Shown one piece after another: positions 22,915 to 34,821 of a stretch of 64,000 nt of DNA (within the stretch, counting starts at the first letter, position 1; every line of letters starts with the position of its first letter). The DNA is taken from positions 17,572,001-17,636,000 of the forward strand of contig NW_026947486.1 in NCBI RefSeq assembly GCF_034190915.1. The letters run 5' to 3'. The notes beneath the pieces are model-generated. The model saw nothing but the letters and a program-made list of their open reading frames with translations, did no database searches and was not told the origin of the DNA. Both the position numbers and the translations under genes were made by a program. Source of the stretch: Cavia porcellus. Its lineage: Eukaryota > Chordata > Mammalia > Rodentia > Caviidae.

Positions 22915-23276
22915 ATGTATGATCTGCCCATTTCTCAGGAACAGCTAAAGATGGAAGTTTATCACAGGCACAGGGGAAAAACGAGTTTGGTATGAGTACA
23001 AAGAGTGGCTGAGGCAAGCCACAAGAACAAGCTGCTTCACTCCAGAGGACACCAAGCCCTGACACAGTTCAAACAATTGATTGCTAGGCAAACAGGGTGT
23101 CATGTGACACCAACCTGCCAAATGTATAAATGCGCTACAGTGATTGAGCATTTCCTTTCCTTCCATTAGGAGAGGCGGCTCCGCCTGACCCAGCATTCTG
23201 TCTCTTATCTTTATTTCTCTATCTTTTCACTGTGCTTCTTCCTGGGAACTTAAAGAGCTGTGCTGGATGTGGCATA
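22915..23276 (+). mobile_element. Probable ERVK-type LTR
   Basis: The stretch has LTR-like order: a possible TG start near 22915, a TATA-like GTATAAATGCGC near 23126, a TCTCTTATCTTTATTTCTC run, and an end at GATGTGGCA just before a primer-binding-site-like sequence. The start is uncertain. The partner 3' LTR was not found. Confidence 0.5.
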
Positions 23277-23295
23277 TGGCACCTGAATGGGCACC
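23277..23295 (+). other. tRNA-Lys-like primer binding site of an endogenous retrovirus
   Basis: TGGCACCTGAATGGGCACC begins two bases after the LTR end and resembles a primer binding site for tRNA-Lys with about four changes. Its position is what one expects in a provirus. Confidence 0.5.
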
Positions 23296-24250
23296 AGACT
23301 AAGAGGAAATAGTGGGTGAATGGTCACCTCTCATTGCATGCACAAAAAAGGGGAGACATTCATTGATAGAATCTATATTAACCACACAGGTGTATTAATA
23401 GTGATGTCATCAGGTGTAAAACATGGGCAAATAGGTTCTCAAGAGTCACAGATGTATATAGAAATTCTTGTTGTATTATTGATTCCTGTATTTAATTTTT
23501 TATGGACCTGTATTAGTGAGTGTCTTAATAGTTATAAATTTGTTGGGGTTACCACAAATGATTTGGCTTGGAGCACTATTTTAAAATCAAGTCCCAAGGA
23601 AGAAAAAAATGGTGGAACAACAGCCACCCTAATAACCTTAACTGAGCTACAAGCAGCAATTCCAGTCTTCTCAGTTCAAGGAAATTTTACTGCATCACAG
23701 GCTGAAATTTCCTCTCTTCATAAAATAGTCATCCTTTAAGATAATTGCTCAACAATTGGCCTTTGAAAATGCAAACAAATGGGGTAAAGCAGGCTTTATT
23801 AGCCCATAAAAATGGACTATGCTGTCTGAGATGATTTGGATTTGTGTATACATTGGCCCCTCATATGTATGAGGGGCTACCATAGTAACGACTATCACTC
23901 AGGTTACTCATCTACAGCTTAGAAGAAAGAAAACAAACAAAGTTATTTGTTTTAGCTGCAGAGGCAAGAGACATTTTGCCTGAGATTGCTCTGCTGCACG
24001 TGCAAGAGCAGCACAGCTATTATCTGACCTTTCAACAATACTTTCTACTATCTGTACAAAGTGTTGATGAGGGTATTATTGGGAAAATGATGTGTAAATC
24101 CTAAACTGATGTGGAAGTCTGACTTATTTCAGGAAACTTCCAGTGGTGCCTGCCACACCTGTGCTGAATAGTAGGGGTACTACAGTTCAGAGAGCTTATC
24201 TGAGACCCTGCTCAGTGTGGCAGGCTCCTAATGGTTGGGAGGTAGTGTGA
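23296..24250 (+). pseudogene. Decayed endogenous retrovirus leader and start of gag
   Basis: This follows the LTR and primer site. An open stretch at 23320-23739 (about 139 codons) has, near its first third, a pattern like the N-terminus of betaretroviral Gag. The candidate ATG (23423) is out of frame with it, so the start is broken. Beyond about 23740 the frames are closed and I recognise nothing. It is a defective fossil; no pol or env region is present. Confidence 0.4.
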
Positions 24251-24369
24251 TCTTGATTTGTAGCTTGCTGATTTTTGTTTAAAAAATATTCTCACAGAAG
24301 ACAGTTTCAAATAACCAATATGACAACAACCATCCTGTAAACTTCTAAAAATTTAACATTTGACATTCA

Positions 24370-24665
24370 CAAGCTGGTAATAGGCTGGCTCCAGCATATC
24401 ATTATTGCACAATGGCTTTGTAGTAAGTCTTGATATCTGGTAGTGCAAATTCTCAAACTCTGCTGTTTTTCAAAACTGTTACTTTAAAGGGTACTTGCTT
24501 CAAATTTACACTTAATATAACTACATTTATTTATTGAGGTCTTTTTTGCTTTTTTCTATCAATTTTTAGTTTTCAATACACTGACCCTGCATCTATTTTA
24601 TTAATCATATATGTAACTGTTGTGTGGATTTTATGGATTGAAATAACTTCTATAAATTTCTGTTA
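24370..24665 (-). mobile_element. Ancient L1M ORF2 fragment
   Basis: The plus-strand text ATTGCACAATGGCTTTGTAG, then TAAGTCTTGATATCTGGTAG, is the complement of a conserved part of old L1 ORF2 C-terminal to the RT. Internal deletions bring later landmarks close together. Confidence 0.8.
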
Positions 24666-25379
24666 GAAGTGTCAACTGTAGCTACAGATAGGGTGACTGC
24701 TGCCTCCCTGGGGGTTGGGCAGTGCCATCAATGGAGACCATACATAGCAGTAAGGCAGATCCTGACCCTCTCATTCACTGTCACTGAAGCATTGTTTCCA
24801 AAGGCCAAAGCTGAGGGGAATAGTTCTCCCCTCAGGCTGATGAGCTGCTGCCTGCAGGAGACCTCATCCACAACCCTGAGGCAGCAAGATGGGAGCTACA
24901 GCCAGAGGTGACAGAAGAAAGCAGGAGCCCCAGGAACCTAACTAAAAACTCTGGTCATTTTTTTCTTTTTTTCTACACTTAAGAATGACAGTGGCCCAAC
25001 CTATACAAGTGCTGCTTTTCAAATGTTTTGTAAAATTTTTCATATTTCCCTAACCATGTACTTAGTTATAATCTCAAAGTCAAGGAATTGTTAAACATGC
25101 TCACTGTATGCTCAAAATTCAATTGCAAAAATAAAATGGTGAATCCTTTCCCACAAAAATTTATACCTCATAATAGCCATCACTTGATACTATACACTAT
25201 TTTTAAAATTCTACTAGGGATTAAACTGCAGCAGCAGAAAGACAATTCAGTTGGATAAAGGAAAAGAATCTAAAAAGGGTCCTAGTTCACTACTCACTTG
25301 GGGTAGACGGCAGGATTGTGTTTTTGAAGAGAATGCTGAATGGTCTATCTGACTACTAGAGTATGCTGTACAGCTGTAG
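24666..25379. other. No gene seen; unrecognised
   Basis: 24670-24960 is GC-richer and could be retroelement-derived. The rest is AT-rich. No family is named. Confidence 0.4.
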
Positions 25380-26485
25380 TATGGTCCCAGATCTGGAGAA
25401 AGAGTTGATCCCACCTTTCAAAAAGTTGATGGCCAGAGGAACTGTCGATAAGGCTTCTGGGGACTAGGAAGCTGCACCCATTGACTACCAGACATCTGGG
25501 AAACCTCCTTGAGGCCTGCGGGATTTGGGAGTCTGAGCTCAGTGACCGACCCACACCTGGGAAGTATCCCTGAGACCCACAGAGACCAGGAGTCTCTGCC
25601 CAGCAACCTGCAGTCATCCAGGAACCCATGGTGAGGGCTGTGGGGATTGGAAGTCTGCACCCAGTGACCTGCCCACAGCTGGGAACCATTTCCGAGGCCC
25701 ATTGGGTCTAGGAGTCTGCACCTTGCCATCTATGGTCCTCCAGGAACCCAGATTGAGGCCTTCAGGGACTTTAAAGTTGTGCCCAGTGACCCACAGTCAT
25801 CTGGGAACTCTCCCTGAGGCCCACAGGTTTGAGAGTCCACACCCAGTGACCAATGATCTACAATCATCCAGGAACCCTCAGTGAGCCCCATAGGGATTTG
25901 AACACTGAACCCAGTGGCCTGCCCACACATGAACTGTAGGTGAAGCACCTAGGGACAGGAAAGCTGTACCCAGCAATCTGTAGTCATCCAGGAACCCTCC
26001 CTGAGGCCCTCAAGGTTTGGGAGTATGTACGCAGAAACCCGCAGGCATTCAGAAATTCTCAGTGAAGCCTCTGGGGATCTGGAGTCTGTGCCCAGAGACC
26101 CACAGTCATATAGGAACCCACAGTGAGGCCCAGAGGGACTGGAAAGCAGTGACCAGTGACCTGCCCACACCCAGAAACTGTAGGCAAGGCTCCTGTTGAC
26201 TAGCAAGCTGCAACCTGTGACCTGTAATCATACAGGAAACGTCCTTGAGGACCATAAAGTCTAAGAGTTTGCATCCAGTGACCTGCCCACATCCAGGAAC
26301 TATTTCTGTGGGCCATCGGGACTGGGATTCTATGCCCTACTACTGGCAGTTAATCAGGAACCTTCAGTGAAGCAAATAGGGAATGGGAGTCTACATTCAG
26401 TGAACCTTCCAAACCTGGGAACCATCTCTGAAGGCCATGGGGACTGGGAGCTTGCACCCCAAGACCTACTGCCATCAGCAACCCT
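25380..26485 (+). repeat. L1 5' UTR array of about eighteen 61-bp monomers
   Basis: A unit with CAGTGACC at its core recurs at 25540, 25601, 25662, 25722, 25783, 25844, 25912, 25971, 26032, 26093, 26154, 26214, 26276, 26337, 26398 and 26460. Most steps are 60-62 bp. Two unit types occur, one with CTGCCCACA and one with CAGTCATCCAGGAAC. The array runs into an L1 ORF1 start at 26570, so it is an L1 promoter array. Copies are diverged from each other. Confidence 0.9.
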
Positions 26486-26670
26486 CAGTGAGGCCTGGTG
26501 CTAGACAAGATGGCAGCACAGGAAGCAACGAGGATTTGACATTTGCCTGAATTGGAGGAACACAGGAAAATGTCAAAACAAAAGAATAAAATGCAATCTC
26601 AAACTTACAGCTAATTCAGATGTAGTACAGGGGACACATTTGAATTTCTATTTTGATATAAAATACTACT
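26486..26670 (+). pseudogene. L1 ORF1 start, orphaned 5' end
   Basis: The array passes via AAGATGGCAGCACAGGAAG to an ATG at 26570. The first codons align with the ORF1 starts at 11258 and 40728 (M-S/T-K-Q/R-K...). L1 similarity fades by about 26670. No further ORF1, ORF2 or 3' UTR follows, so only the 5' end of the element is left. Confidence 0.75.
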
Positions 26671-27827
26671 TTTAGTCAATTATCCCAACTAATACATAAA
26701 AAGCTTTTATCTAACTTGTTGACCATTATTGGGATTTACATCTCATAAGTTTTTGTTAAAAGCAGAGGCCTGAATCTGAAAAAAAGTCTATCATCATAAT
26801 CCCTGTTTTACAATTTGGAAGATCTATACACCTGGAGGCATGAATACATTTAATGCACTATGAGGTTAATAACAATCAGTTTTCATAGCCATATGAAAAT
26901 CTTTGTACAAGAGCATCTTTAAATCAAAAATCTATTTTCTGGGAAACTTTATCCTTTCAGTGATGACCAACATATCACAATAATAAATTTTCTATAACAA
27001 TTATTATAATGTCTCTCATAAGACTATGAAGATCACTGGGGTTTCCTATTAAAGAAAAAAAAAGGCTGGGTTAACTTCCCAGGCAGCTGCTTTTTTATTC
27101 ACCAAAGGGAGCCTTGACCAATAATCCTTCAATCCTTAAAAGTCCCCTTAGTTATTTTAACAAATTTCTGATGACCTCTGAGAAAAACCCATTTTGGTTT
27201 TATCTTGACCAGCTGGCAACCCAGGTGGAAGCATGCTTTTTAAATCTACAAACCAAATTAAATATGAACAAATGATCCATAAATGCAAAAAATTGTTGAG
27301 CTCAAATAAAAAATAGCTGTTAACTTATTGAACATAGACAAATAAACAAGTACACAGCTTAACAGATTGGACAAATGGGCAGATACACAGGTAGACTGAA
27401 AATTTCCATATAACACCAGAGTGCACTCAGATATATTTTTGATCATAAATTATAATAAAATTTTATAATTTTAGAAATTTATAATTAAACAGACTACTCA
27501 GAATTATTTGCATATCAATTACCAGTGATCTCATAAGAATTTGGAAGGAAAAAATCTTTTCTTTATGATTAATAAATATTTTTGTATTTTATTTTGTCTT
27601 ACGAATGCTGGTTAATTTTGCGTTTCCTTTTTTCATGTAAATTTTAGCTCAGTTATCTCCATATACTCTATCACCCACTCAGACCTTCAAATCCATTTTT
27701 GATTACCATCTCCTGGGCATTTGGGGTCAATTCTTTCAATCGGTTCAAGATCAGGTCTAACCCCATCCTTGTCTATTGCCTCTGAGCAGTCTCTGAGACA
27801 TCAATGTTATAGGGCGGAACATCAGCT
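26671..27827. other. No gene seen; unrecognised AT-rich DNA
   Basis: Ordinary AT-rich sequence with an A-run at 27053-27063. Nothing is recognised on either strand. Confidence 0.45.
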
Positions 27828-28129
27828 CTTTTTATTTTAAAGAGAATGAAAAACAAAAACCAAGAAGCAAAAAATTGAAACAACAGCAAAGACAAAATGA
27901 TGATGGCAACAGCAACAAAAACAATGTAAATATTGGGTTTCAAAACAAGATGATAGCAATTTAACAGCGGTTGTTAAATTGCATATTGTTATCCTCAAAG
28001 TAATTACTCAGACTACCAGATACAGACAGGCAAGATTGATCAACCAGTAAAATTTCTCTTTGAGCAATTTCTTTCTCTTTTAGTGTATCTACTGTAACTT
28101 TTGAATCTTACTCTTTCAATTTTTTACAC

Positions 28130-31100
28130 TAGTGAAATAATTTGGCATTTACACATGTAAGTCTGATTTATTTCACTTGTGAGTATGGTCTCTAGTTGCA
28201 TCCATTTACTTATAAAAGCCTTGAGTTAATTATAATTTATGGATGAGTAGTATCAAAATATATAAAAATAGCACATCTTTTTATTCATTCCTGACTGATG
28301 GACATTTGAGTTGTTTCCAAGATCTGGCTATTACAAATTGTGCTGCTATAAACATGGGTGCACATACATCTCTGTGGTATGATGTTTTCAGTTCTTCTGG
28401 GAAAATACTCAGAAGGAGAATATCTAGGTCAAATGGAACTTCTAATCTTAGCTTTTAGCAGAACCTCTACATTGATTTCCACAGTGGTTTTTATGAATAT
28501 ACACTCCCATCAACAATGGAGAGGGGTTTATTTTTCTCCACATCCATACTAGGTTTTGTTACTGGTTAATTTTTGATGTTAGCCATTTTTTCTGGAGTGA
28601 GATGTCTCAGTGTAGTTTCAATTTGCATTTCTTGAATGACCAATGATGTTGAACATTTTTTATATATTTATTTGTCATTTCCATTTTTTTCATCTGAGAA
28701 CTGTGTGTTCATCTCAGATGACCATTTTGGCATTGAGTCTTTGAATCTGGGGAACTTCATTTGTTTTCAATTTTTATAAATTCTAGATAAAAATCCTTTG
28801 TCTGAGGGGAATTGGCAAAAATATTTTCCAATTTTGTGGGTTTTCTTCTCACTCTGTTGGTGATTTCTTTCAATGTCCAAAAAAATTTTAATAAGACTAG
28901 ATCCTCGTGTTGATTCTTTGAAGTACTTCCTGTGTGGTTTGGTTTTTGTTCATGAACTCACAGGCTTACCTTTTGTCCTAAAGATTTCTATTTGCTTTGT
29001 CTTCCCTTAGGTTACTGTTTCTGTCTTAATATTCAGATGTTCGATCGATTTTGACTTTAGTGCATGGTGATAAACATGGGTCTAGTTTAAATTTTTGGCA
29101 TATAAAAAGCCAGTTTTTCCAACACAAAAATATTCCAAGAGGCTGTTATTGTACCAGTGAATATGTTTGGCTCCTTTATCAAAGACATTTTGGCTGAGTG
29201 TGCCTGTAGTTATATCTGTATCTTCTGTTTAGTTCAGTTGATCCTTGAGTCTATTTTTTGGCAGTATCGTGCTGATTTTAGTATAGTGGTTTTGTAATAT
29301 AATTTCTGTTCTGAGATTGAGATGCCTCCTTCCTTGCCTTTGTTGTCCAGGATAGCCTTTGCTATTCTGGGCCACTTATGGTACCATGTGAATTTTAGGA
29401 ACATTTTATCTAGATCTATGAGCTATGCTAACAGTATTTTGATCAGCATTGCATGAAATATGTATAACGATTTAGGGAGTATGACGTTTTCACAGTGTTG
29501 GTTCTTTCCATCGATTAGCAATATGTATATTTATAATTTCTGAATTCTTCTTCAATTTCATTTTTTAGAGAACTGTAATTTTCATTGTAAAATATTTTTA
29601 CTTCCTGTGTTAGATTGATTCCTAAGTATTTCATTCATTTGAATACTATCATAAAAGGAGTGGCTTCTATAATTACTCTCTTCCTGAGTTCGCTGTTTGT
29701 GTACAGAAATGATATTGAATTGTGAGTATCAGCTATGTTGTGGAATTTGCTTATTAGATCTAGAAGGCTGTTGGAGTTTTGGGGGTCCTCTATTCGGATT
29801 ATCACATCATTAGGAAATAATAAAAATTGAATTTCTTTATTTACTACTGTCAATTTTAACTTTTGTGACTTCTTGATCCAATTTTGTTAATTCATATCTT
29901 TCTAGGAATATGTCCATTTTTTCAGCATTTTCAATCTGATGAGAATAAAGATTTCAAAGCAAGTACTGATGATCTTCTATATTTCCACAGGATCTATAAT
30001 GCTTTCACCCTTTTCATTCCTGTTGCATAAATTTGAGTCCTTTTCTTTTTTTTGATTTGTTTGGCGAGGGCTCTTGAATTTTATTCGTTCTTTCAAAGAA
30101 CCAACTTTTGGATTCATTAAGTTTTTGCATTGTTTTGTTAGTCTCAGATGTATTAATCTCTGCTCTGAGCTTTATAATGTTCTCCCTTCTTTGGGCTTTG
30201 ACTTGATTTGTTCCACTTTTATAGAAGTTTCAAGTGGAGCATTAGGTTGTATATTTGTGCTTGTTCTATTTTCCTGATGTGAGAATTCATCGTTATATAT
30301 TTGCCTCTGTAAGGCTGCTTTCATTGTGTCTCACAGGTTGCATTTGCATTTTCATTTGGTTGTATGTATTGCTTTGTCTCTTTGTTAATTTCCACTGTGA
30401 CCCATTGGTTTTTCAGTAAGGTGCTATTTAATGTCTCCGTGTTTATAGAGCTTTTGCAGTTTCTTAGGCCAATAGTTTCCAAATTCAGTGAACTATGGTC
30501 AGATACTATACATGGGATAATTTCAATTTCTTTGCATTTACTTAAGCATATTCTATGGGCTAGTATATAGTCTGTATTAGAGAATGCCCCATTTGTAGAT
30601 GAGAAGAATGTGTATTCTGATGTTGGATGGAACACTCTGTACACCTATACTAAGCCCATTTGTTCACAAGACTGATTCAGTTCTGTTATATCTCTGTTAA
30701 TTTTTGTCTAGCTGATCTTTGTGTCAGTGGGGCATTCAGTTTCCCCATTATCATTGCATTGTTGCTTATTTGGTTTTTTTATGTCTTATGGTATTTATTT
30801 TACATAATTAGGTGCTCCCATATTTGGTACATATATATCTATTGAATTTTATCTCTTCCTCTTGACGTTTTACCCTAACCAGTACGTAGTGACCTTCTTT
30901 ATCTCTTTTGATTATTCTTGGCTTGAAGTTCACATTATGTGCAAATAGAATTATTACCCATGGGTTTTTTTTTTCTGGTTGCCTGTCTTATTGAGAATTA
31001 TTTTCCATTCTGTGACTTTCAGTTTATGAATTTCTTTTTGAGTTAAATGTGTTTCTTGTACACAGTACATTGTTGGACTTTGTTTCTTGATCCACTCTGC

Positions 31101-31200
31101 CAATCTGTTTCTTTTAATTGGTGAATTGAGGCCATTTACATTAACATCTGTAAGTGATGTGTATTTGCTTATCCTTTTCATGGTATCTTTTTGCTGTTGG
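28130..31200 (-). pseudogene. L1 ORF2, broken, with about 750-bp RT deletion
   Basis: The complement carries endonuclease motifs in short open runs (for example QETHLTQKE near 31040 and SDHSSLNLE near 30500). Then, after the deletion at 29872, come a degenerate RT active-site region (FPNDVIIRIEDP in place of FADDM, near 29800) and the C-terminal region down to 28130. It is non-functional. Confidence 0.85.
29872..31109 (-). repeat. Left arm of near-identical inverted repeat (1.24 kb)
   Basis: This is the reverse complement of 34822-36067. Differences I can see are few: A-run length (10 versus 16), a 6-bp insertion on the right (near 35220), one base in a T-run, and isolated substitutions. L1 sequence just outside the arms is far more diverged between the two copies. 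Confidence 0.93.
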
Positions 31201-31309
31201 CTCCCTACTTTCCTCCTGTGTTCAATTACTTGTCTTGCTTGTTGTTTTCTTTCTGTTGTTGTTCTTGGAATTGTGGTCATTTTTGTCTTTTTATACAATA
31301 CCTTTCAGT

Positions 31310-32295
31310 GCTGTTTGTAGTTTTGGTTGGATGGTCATGATGTTTTTCAGCTGTTCTTTGTCACGGAAATATCTTATTTCTCCTTTGATTTTCAAAGATA
31401 GTTTTGGGCGGTACGTGAATCTGGGTTAGAAATTGTGTTCTTTGAGTACTTGAAATATCTCACTCTATGCTCCTCTTGACAATGATTTTTGTTGATAAGT
31501 CTGCCATGATTCTGATAGGCTCTCCTTAGAGCTCATCTATTGTTTCTTTCTAGTGGCTTTTGATATTCTGCTGTTATGCTGACTTTCTGGAATCTTGATT
31601 ATTATATGTTGAGATGTAGATTCATTTTTTGTTAGGCTATCTGGGGTTCTACGCTCCTTGCTTATTTGTATGTCTGGTTCTTTTCTGATGTTCAGGAAAT
31701 TTTCTGCTATTACTTCCGCAAATAGATTTTTCATGTCATTTGCTTTGTCTGCTTTTTATTTGGTGACTGTCAGTATTACATTGCTTCTATTTGTCTCACC
31801 TTTTAGCTGTTTAATTGTTATTTCCTGATTTTTTATTATTTTTCAGAGAACTTTCCATTCATGATCACTACCTGCAATCTTGTCTTCAAGGTCTGAAGAT
31901 CTGTCCTCAGTTTCATTCATGCAATTTTGCCAGCTTTCAGTGGAATTTTTGATTTCCTGGGTATCTTTTTGAATCTTTTTCATGTATTCTAATTATTTCC
32001 TGTATTGTTCATTCAATTTTTCATCACTTTCCAGTTTTTCTCTATGTTTTTATCTATGTCTTCTTTGGATATATTCACAAATTCATTCATTGCATTTATC
32101 ATTTCTGTTTTTACCTGAATGAGTGTTTCTGATATGATTTCCTTTACAGTTTCTGGAGTTATTTGTTTAGTTCTGTTGCTATCACTTTAGAAAATGCAGG
32201 TGTGTTATTTCAAAATTCATCCATATATATATTTTCTGGACCTGATCATCTGTATGAGCTGGAAGTTTTAGCTCGCATTTTGTTTCATCTTGGCA
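31310..32295 (-). pseudogene. L1 ORF1, broken
   Basis: Coiled-coil, RRM-like and C-terminal regions can be traced in the right order on the complement but in shifting frames. One open run (31734-31537) covers the RRM-to-C-terminal part. Confidence 0.75.
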
Positions 32296-32299
32296 TTTT

Positions 32300-32840
32300 C
32301 CTGCCTTCTTGCATATCAGCCAAATGCCAAGTCCTAGTTGCTTCCTTCACTGAAACCCATCCATCTATGGGCTTTACTGCAGGTGTCTGGACACAGACTC
32401 TCAATCCCTGTGGGCCTCAGAGATTGTTTCCTGGTGTGAATGGTTCGCTGGGCACAGCTTCACAGTCCCAGTGGGCCTTACCAAGTGTTCCCAAATGACT
32501 TTGGGTCAATGAGTGCCTAATTCCAGTCTCTGATGGACTCTCCCCATGTTCCCAGATGACTGTAGGTCATAGGGCACAAACTGCAAGTCACTAGAGGCCT
32601 CACCAAAGGATCCCAGATGACTGCAGTGGGCTGGGCACAGAATCCCAGTCCCTTCAGGTTCTTGGGCGTGGGAAGTTACTGGATGCAGACTCTCAGTCCC
32701 CAGTGGCCACTGAGGGATCCCAGATGCCTGAAGTATGCTGGACACAGAATCCCACTCCCTGCATGCCTCACTCATGGTTCCTGGATGACTGCGCATCACT
32801 GAGCATGAACTTCTGGTCTCTGCAGTCCTCAGAGATAAGC
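32300..32840 (-). promoter_or_regulatory. L1 5' UTR of 61-bp monomers, inverted relative to the 25.4-26.5 kb array
   Basis: The complement shows the same unit as 25380-26485: GGGACTGAGAGTCTGCATC, and CAGTCATCTGGGA/CAGTCATCCAGGAACC. GATGACTG-type marks at 32555 and 32616, and at 32722 and 32783, are 61 bp apart. About eight units are present. Confidence 0.82.
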
Positions 32841-34389
32841 AAATTTTCTTAAAAGAATTGCTCTTAGTTGCTAAGCAGTGAAAACATCAGAAGGAATTTT
32901 TCTTCTTAGATGAAAAAGATACTGTATTGTATTGATTGTATTAATCAAAAAATTCTAGACTCTATTCTAGGCTTTGCCCTCTATAAATGTGTAATCTTGA
33001 ACAAGTTACTGAACTTCTCATTTTCTCAGTTTTCTAATTATAATAATTGTACTACATATAATATTAGGGGATAAAACAAAAATTCTTGAGGCTTTAATGG
33101 CAATATAATTTCAAATAGAATGAAGTAATAGATTTTTTTCTCTGCTTTAAAAAGTTCTCATCACATACTTTCAATTAACTTTCTTAAAATGCATTCCCCA
33201 GAACACTGAATCCACAATGTGTTCAATAAAAGAGGGATTACTATGAACTGTCTCTGGGAGGTTCATCATGCTGATTGACATTTCTTTACATACAGTATAT
33301 AAAAGTTGTTGGCTTTTTTCCTTTGGTATTTTCCAGTCCGATTTGATGGGAAGATTTTTTTCTCATGAAACCTCTTGATTTTCTAAATAACTCAGTGTTG
33401 AAACAGGCTATGATAATGGAACTTTGAAGAATCCATTAGAACAGAAGATCACTGAATGTAGAAGAAAACAAAAATTTTCACAAAAAAGGTACAGTACCTT
33501 ATCTGGAAAATTAGATATCGTAAATAATTTATAGACATGTACAAATTTTAATGAAGTGATAATATGACCTGTATTTTTTAATAACTGCAGAATAAATTTT
33601 TATTATCTCATTTTTTCTGTTTGCAATCTTTTTGTTTCTGTCTGCTTGTCTTATTATTTCTTGGCTTTTTATTATGTTTTATTTTCTCTTTTCAAGCCTC
33701 AACTCTTGATTCCACTTATTGTGGGTGTATAAGGGTGGAGTATCTTTTCTTTATAAAACACCTTGGTAGGTGCAGTTTTCAATAGTGGTGACTCATGAAT
33801 GACAAACTAGAACACTTTAAACATTGATTATGACAGAGTAGCAAGTTATTGCTTGAAGTTGGATTAATTAATAGATGAGATAATCCAGTTGTTTAAAAAT
33901 TCTGACTTGTAGTTTCTTCGAAACTTATTATAATCCTCTTATTTACTAAAACTTTTCTGAATCTAATTCATCATCATAAAACTTAAGAAATATGAGTCCA
34001 TCAGCATTTCAGAGATTGCTTAGAAACACAAAGAAAGTGAATGACAAAGCATTAAACACAGAAAATCAAGGAACATTTTATAGGAAAAATGGTGAAATTT
34101 CTTTTCTTCTATGCCAAAAAAAAAGACAGAAAAATAAACACAAAAAAGGAACTCTGACTTCATGGTCATAGATGAAAAATTCAGGAGAAAAAGAAAAACA
34201 AAGACTTGCAATGACAAAATAGGAAATGTCAATTTGAGAATTGCTAACAAATAGTATGTAAAGTAAAAGAAATTATAAAATTATATTCATACATCTGAAA
34301 GGAAAAAATATTAAAAAAGGTTGTTGGAAAACATTATCTCATTTTAATTACCTAAATGTAAATGTATTCAATTACCCTATTAAAACACA
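32841..34389. other. No gene seen; includes a MIR fragment
   Basis: AT-rich. Apart from the MIR-like piece at about 32930-33090, nothing is recognised. Short open frames carry no domain. Confidence 0.5.
32930..33090 (+). mobile_element. MIR SINE fragment (ancient)
   Basis: GTAATCTTGAACAAGTTACT, then GAACTTCTCATTTTCTCAG, parallels the conserved core of MIR, followed by a TAATAATTGTACTACAT stretch typical of its 3' part. It is heavily mutated, as expected for a pre-rodent repeat. Confidence 0.78.
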
Positions 34390-34821
34390 TAGAGTTGTCT
34401 GGTAGATAAAATAACAAGACTCAACCACATACTCCTTATAAGGAATTCATTTTGTTTTTAAGGATATTTGTATACTGAAATTAAAGAAGTAAAGAAAGAT
34501 ATTTCATGCAAATGGGATCTAGAACAAAGAAGAAATAACCATGCTTATGGCAGATGAAAGAGATATTAATCTGGAAACAGTAAAAATAGACAAAGGCGAA
34601 CTCTTCATCATAAACGGATCAATTCAGCAAGAGTAAACAATTGTAAATATAATTTGCACCCGATATTAGAGTACCTAAATATATAAAGCAAATAATACAA
34701 ATACACTGAATGGGAGAGAGAACCTCAATTCAATAACATTCATACACTTTAATAACCCATTTTCAAAAATGGACAGATTAGTCAAGCAGAAAAAAAATAG
34801 AAAAAAACACTAGAAAGAAGT
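34390..34821 (+). mobile_element. Ancient L1M ORF2 endonuclease fragment
   Basis: Old-L1 landmarks are in order: TTTCATGCAAATGGGATC, AGAGTACCTAAATATATAAA and GCAAATAATA. The younger L1 begins at 34822, so this was its probable insertion site. Confidence 0.75.

Larger units (their letters stand above)
27828..32840 (-). mobile_element. L1, nearly full structure, with ORF2 internal deletion
   Basis: In element order: 5' UTR of 61-bp monomers (32840-32300), ORF1 (about 32295-31310), ORF2 from about 31200, and a short 3' UTR of about 300 bp ending near 27828 at the usual TTTTTATTTTAAAGAG end. ORF2 jumps at 29872 from the endonuclease-RT linker to just beyond the RT active site, losing about 750 bp. 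Many stops and indels are present. Its 29872-31109 part is nearly identical, inverted, to 34822-36067. Confidence 0.88.

Noticed and set aside
25345..26206. Several 60-114-codon frames on both strands
   Set aside because: They are translations of the 61-bp monomer array. A 61-bp unit shifts frame at each repeat, so it cannot encode a regular protein repeat.
25380..26485. CRISPR-like array
   Set aside because: Repeats are contiguous and diverged with no unique spacers, and this is a mammalian genome; the array leads into L1 ORF1.
27818..32891. AACATCAG near 27818 and 32884 as TSD of the L1 at 27828-32840
   Set aside because: Only eight bases match, and neither copy cleanly abuts the element ends I can see.
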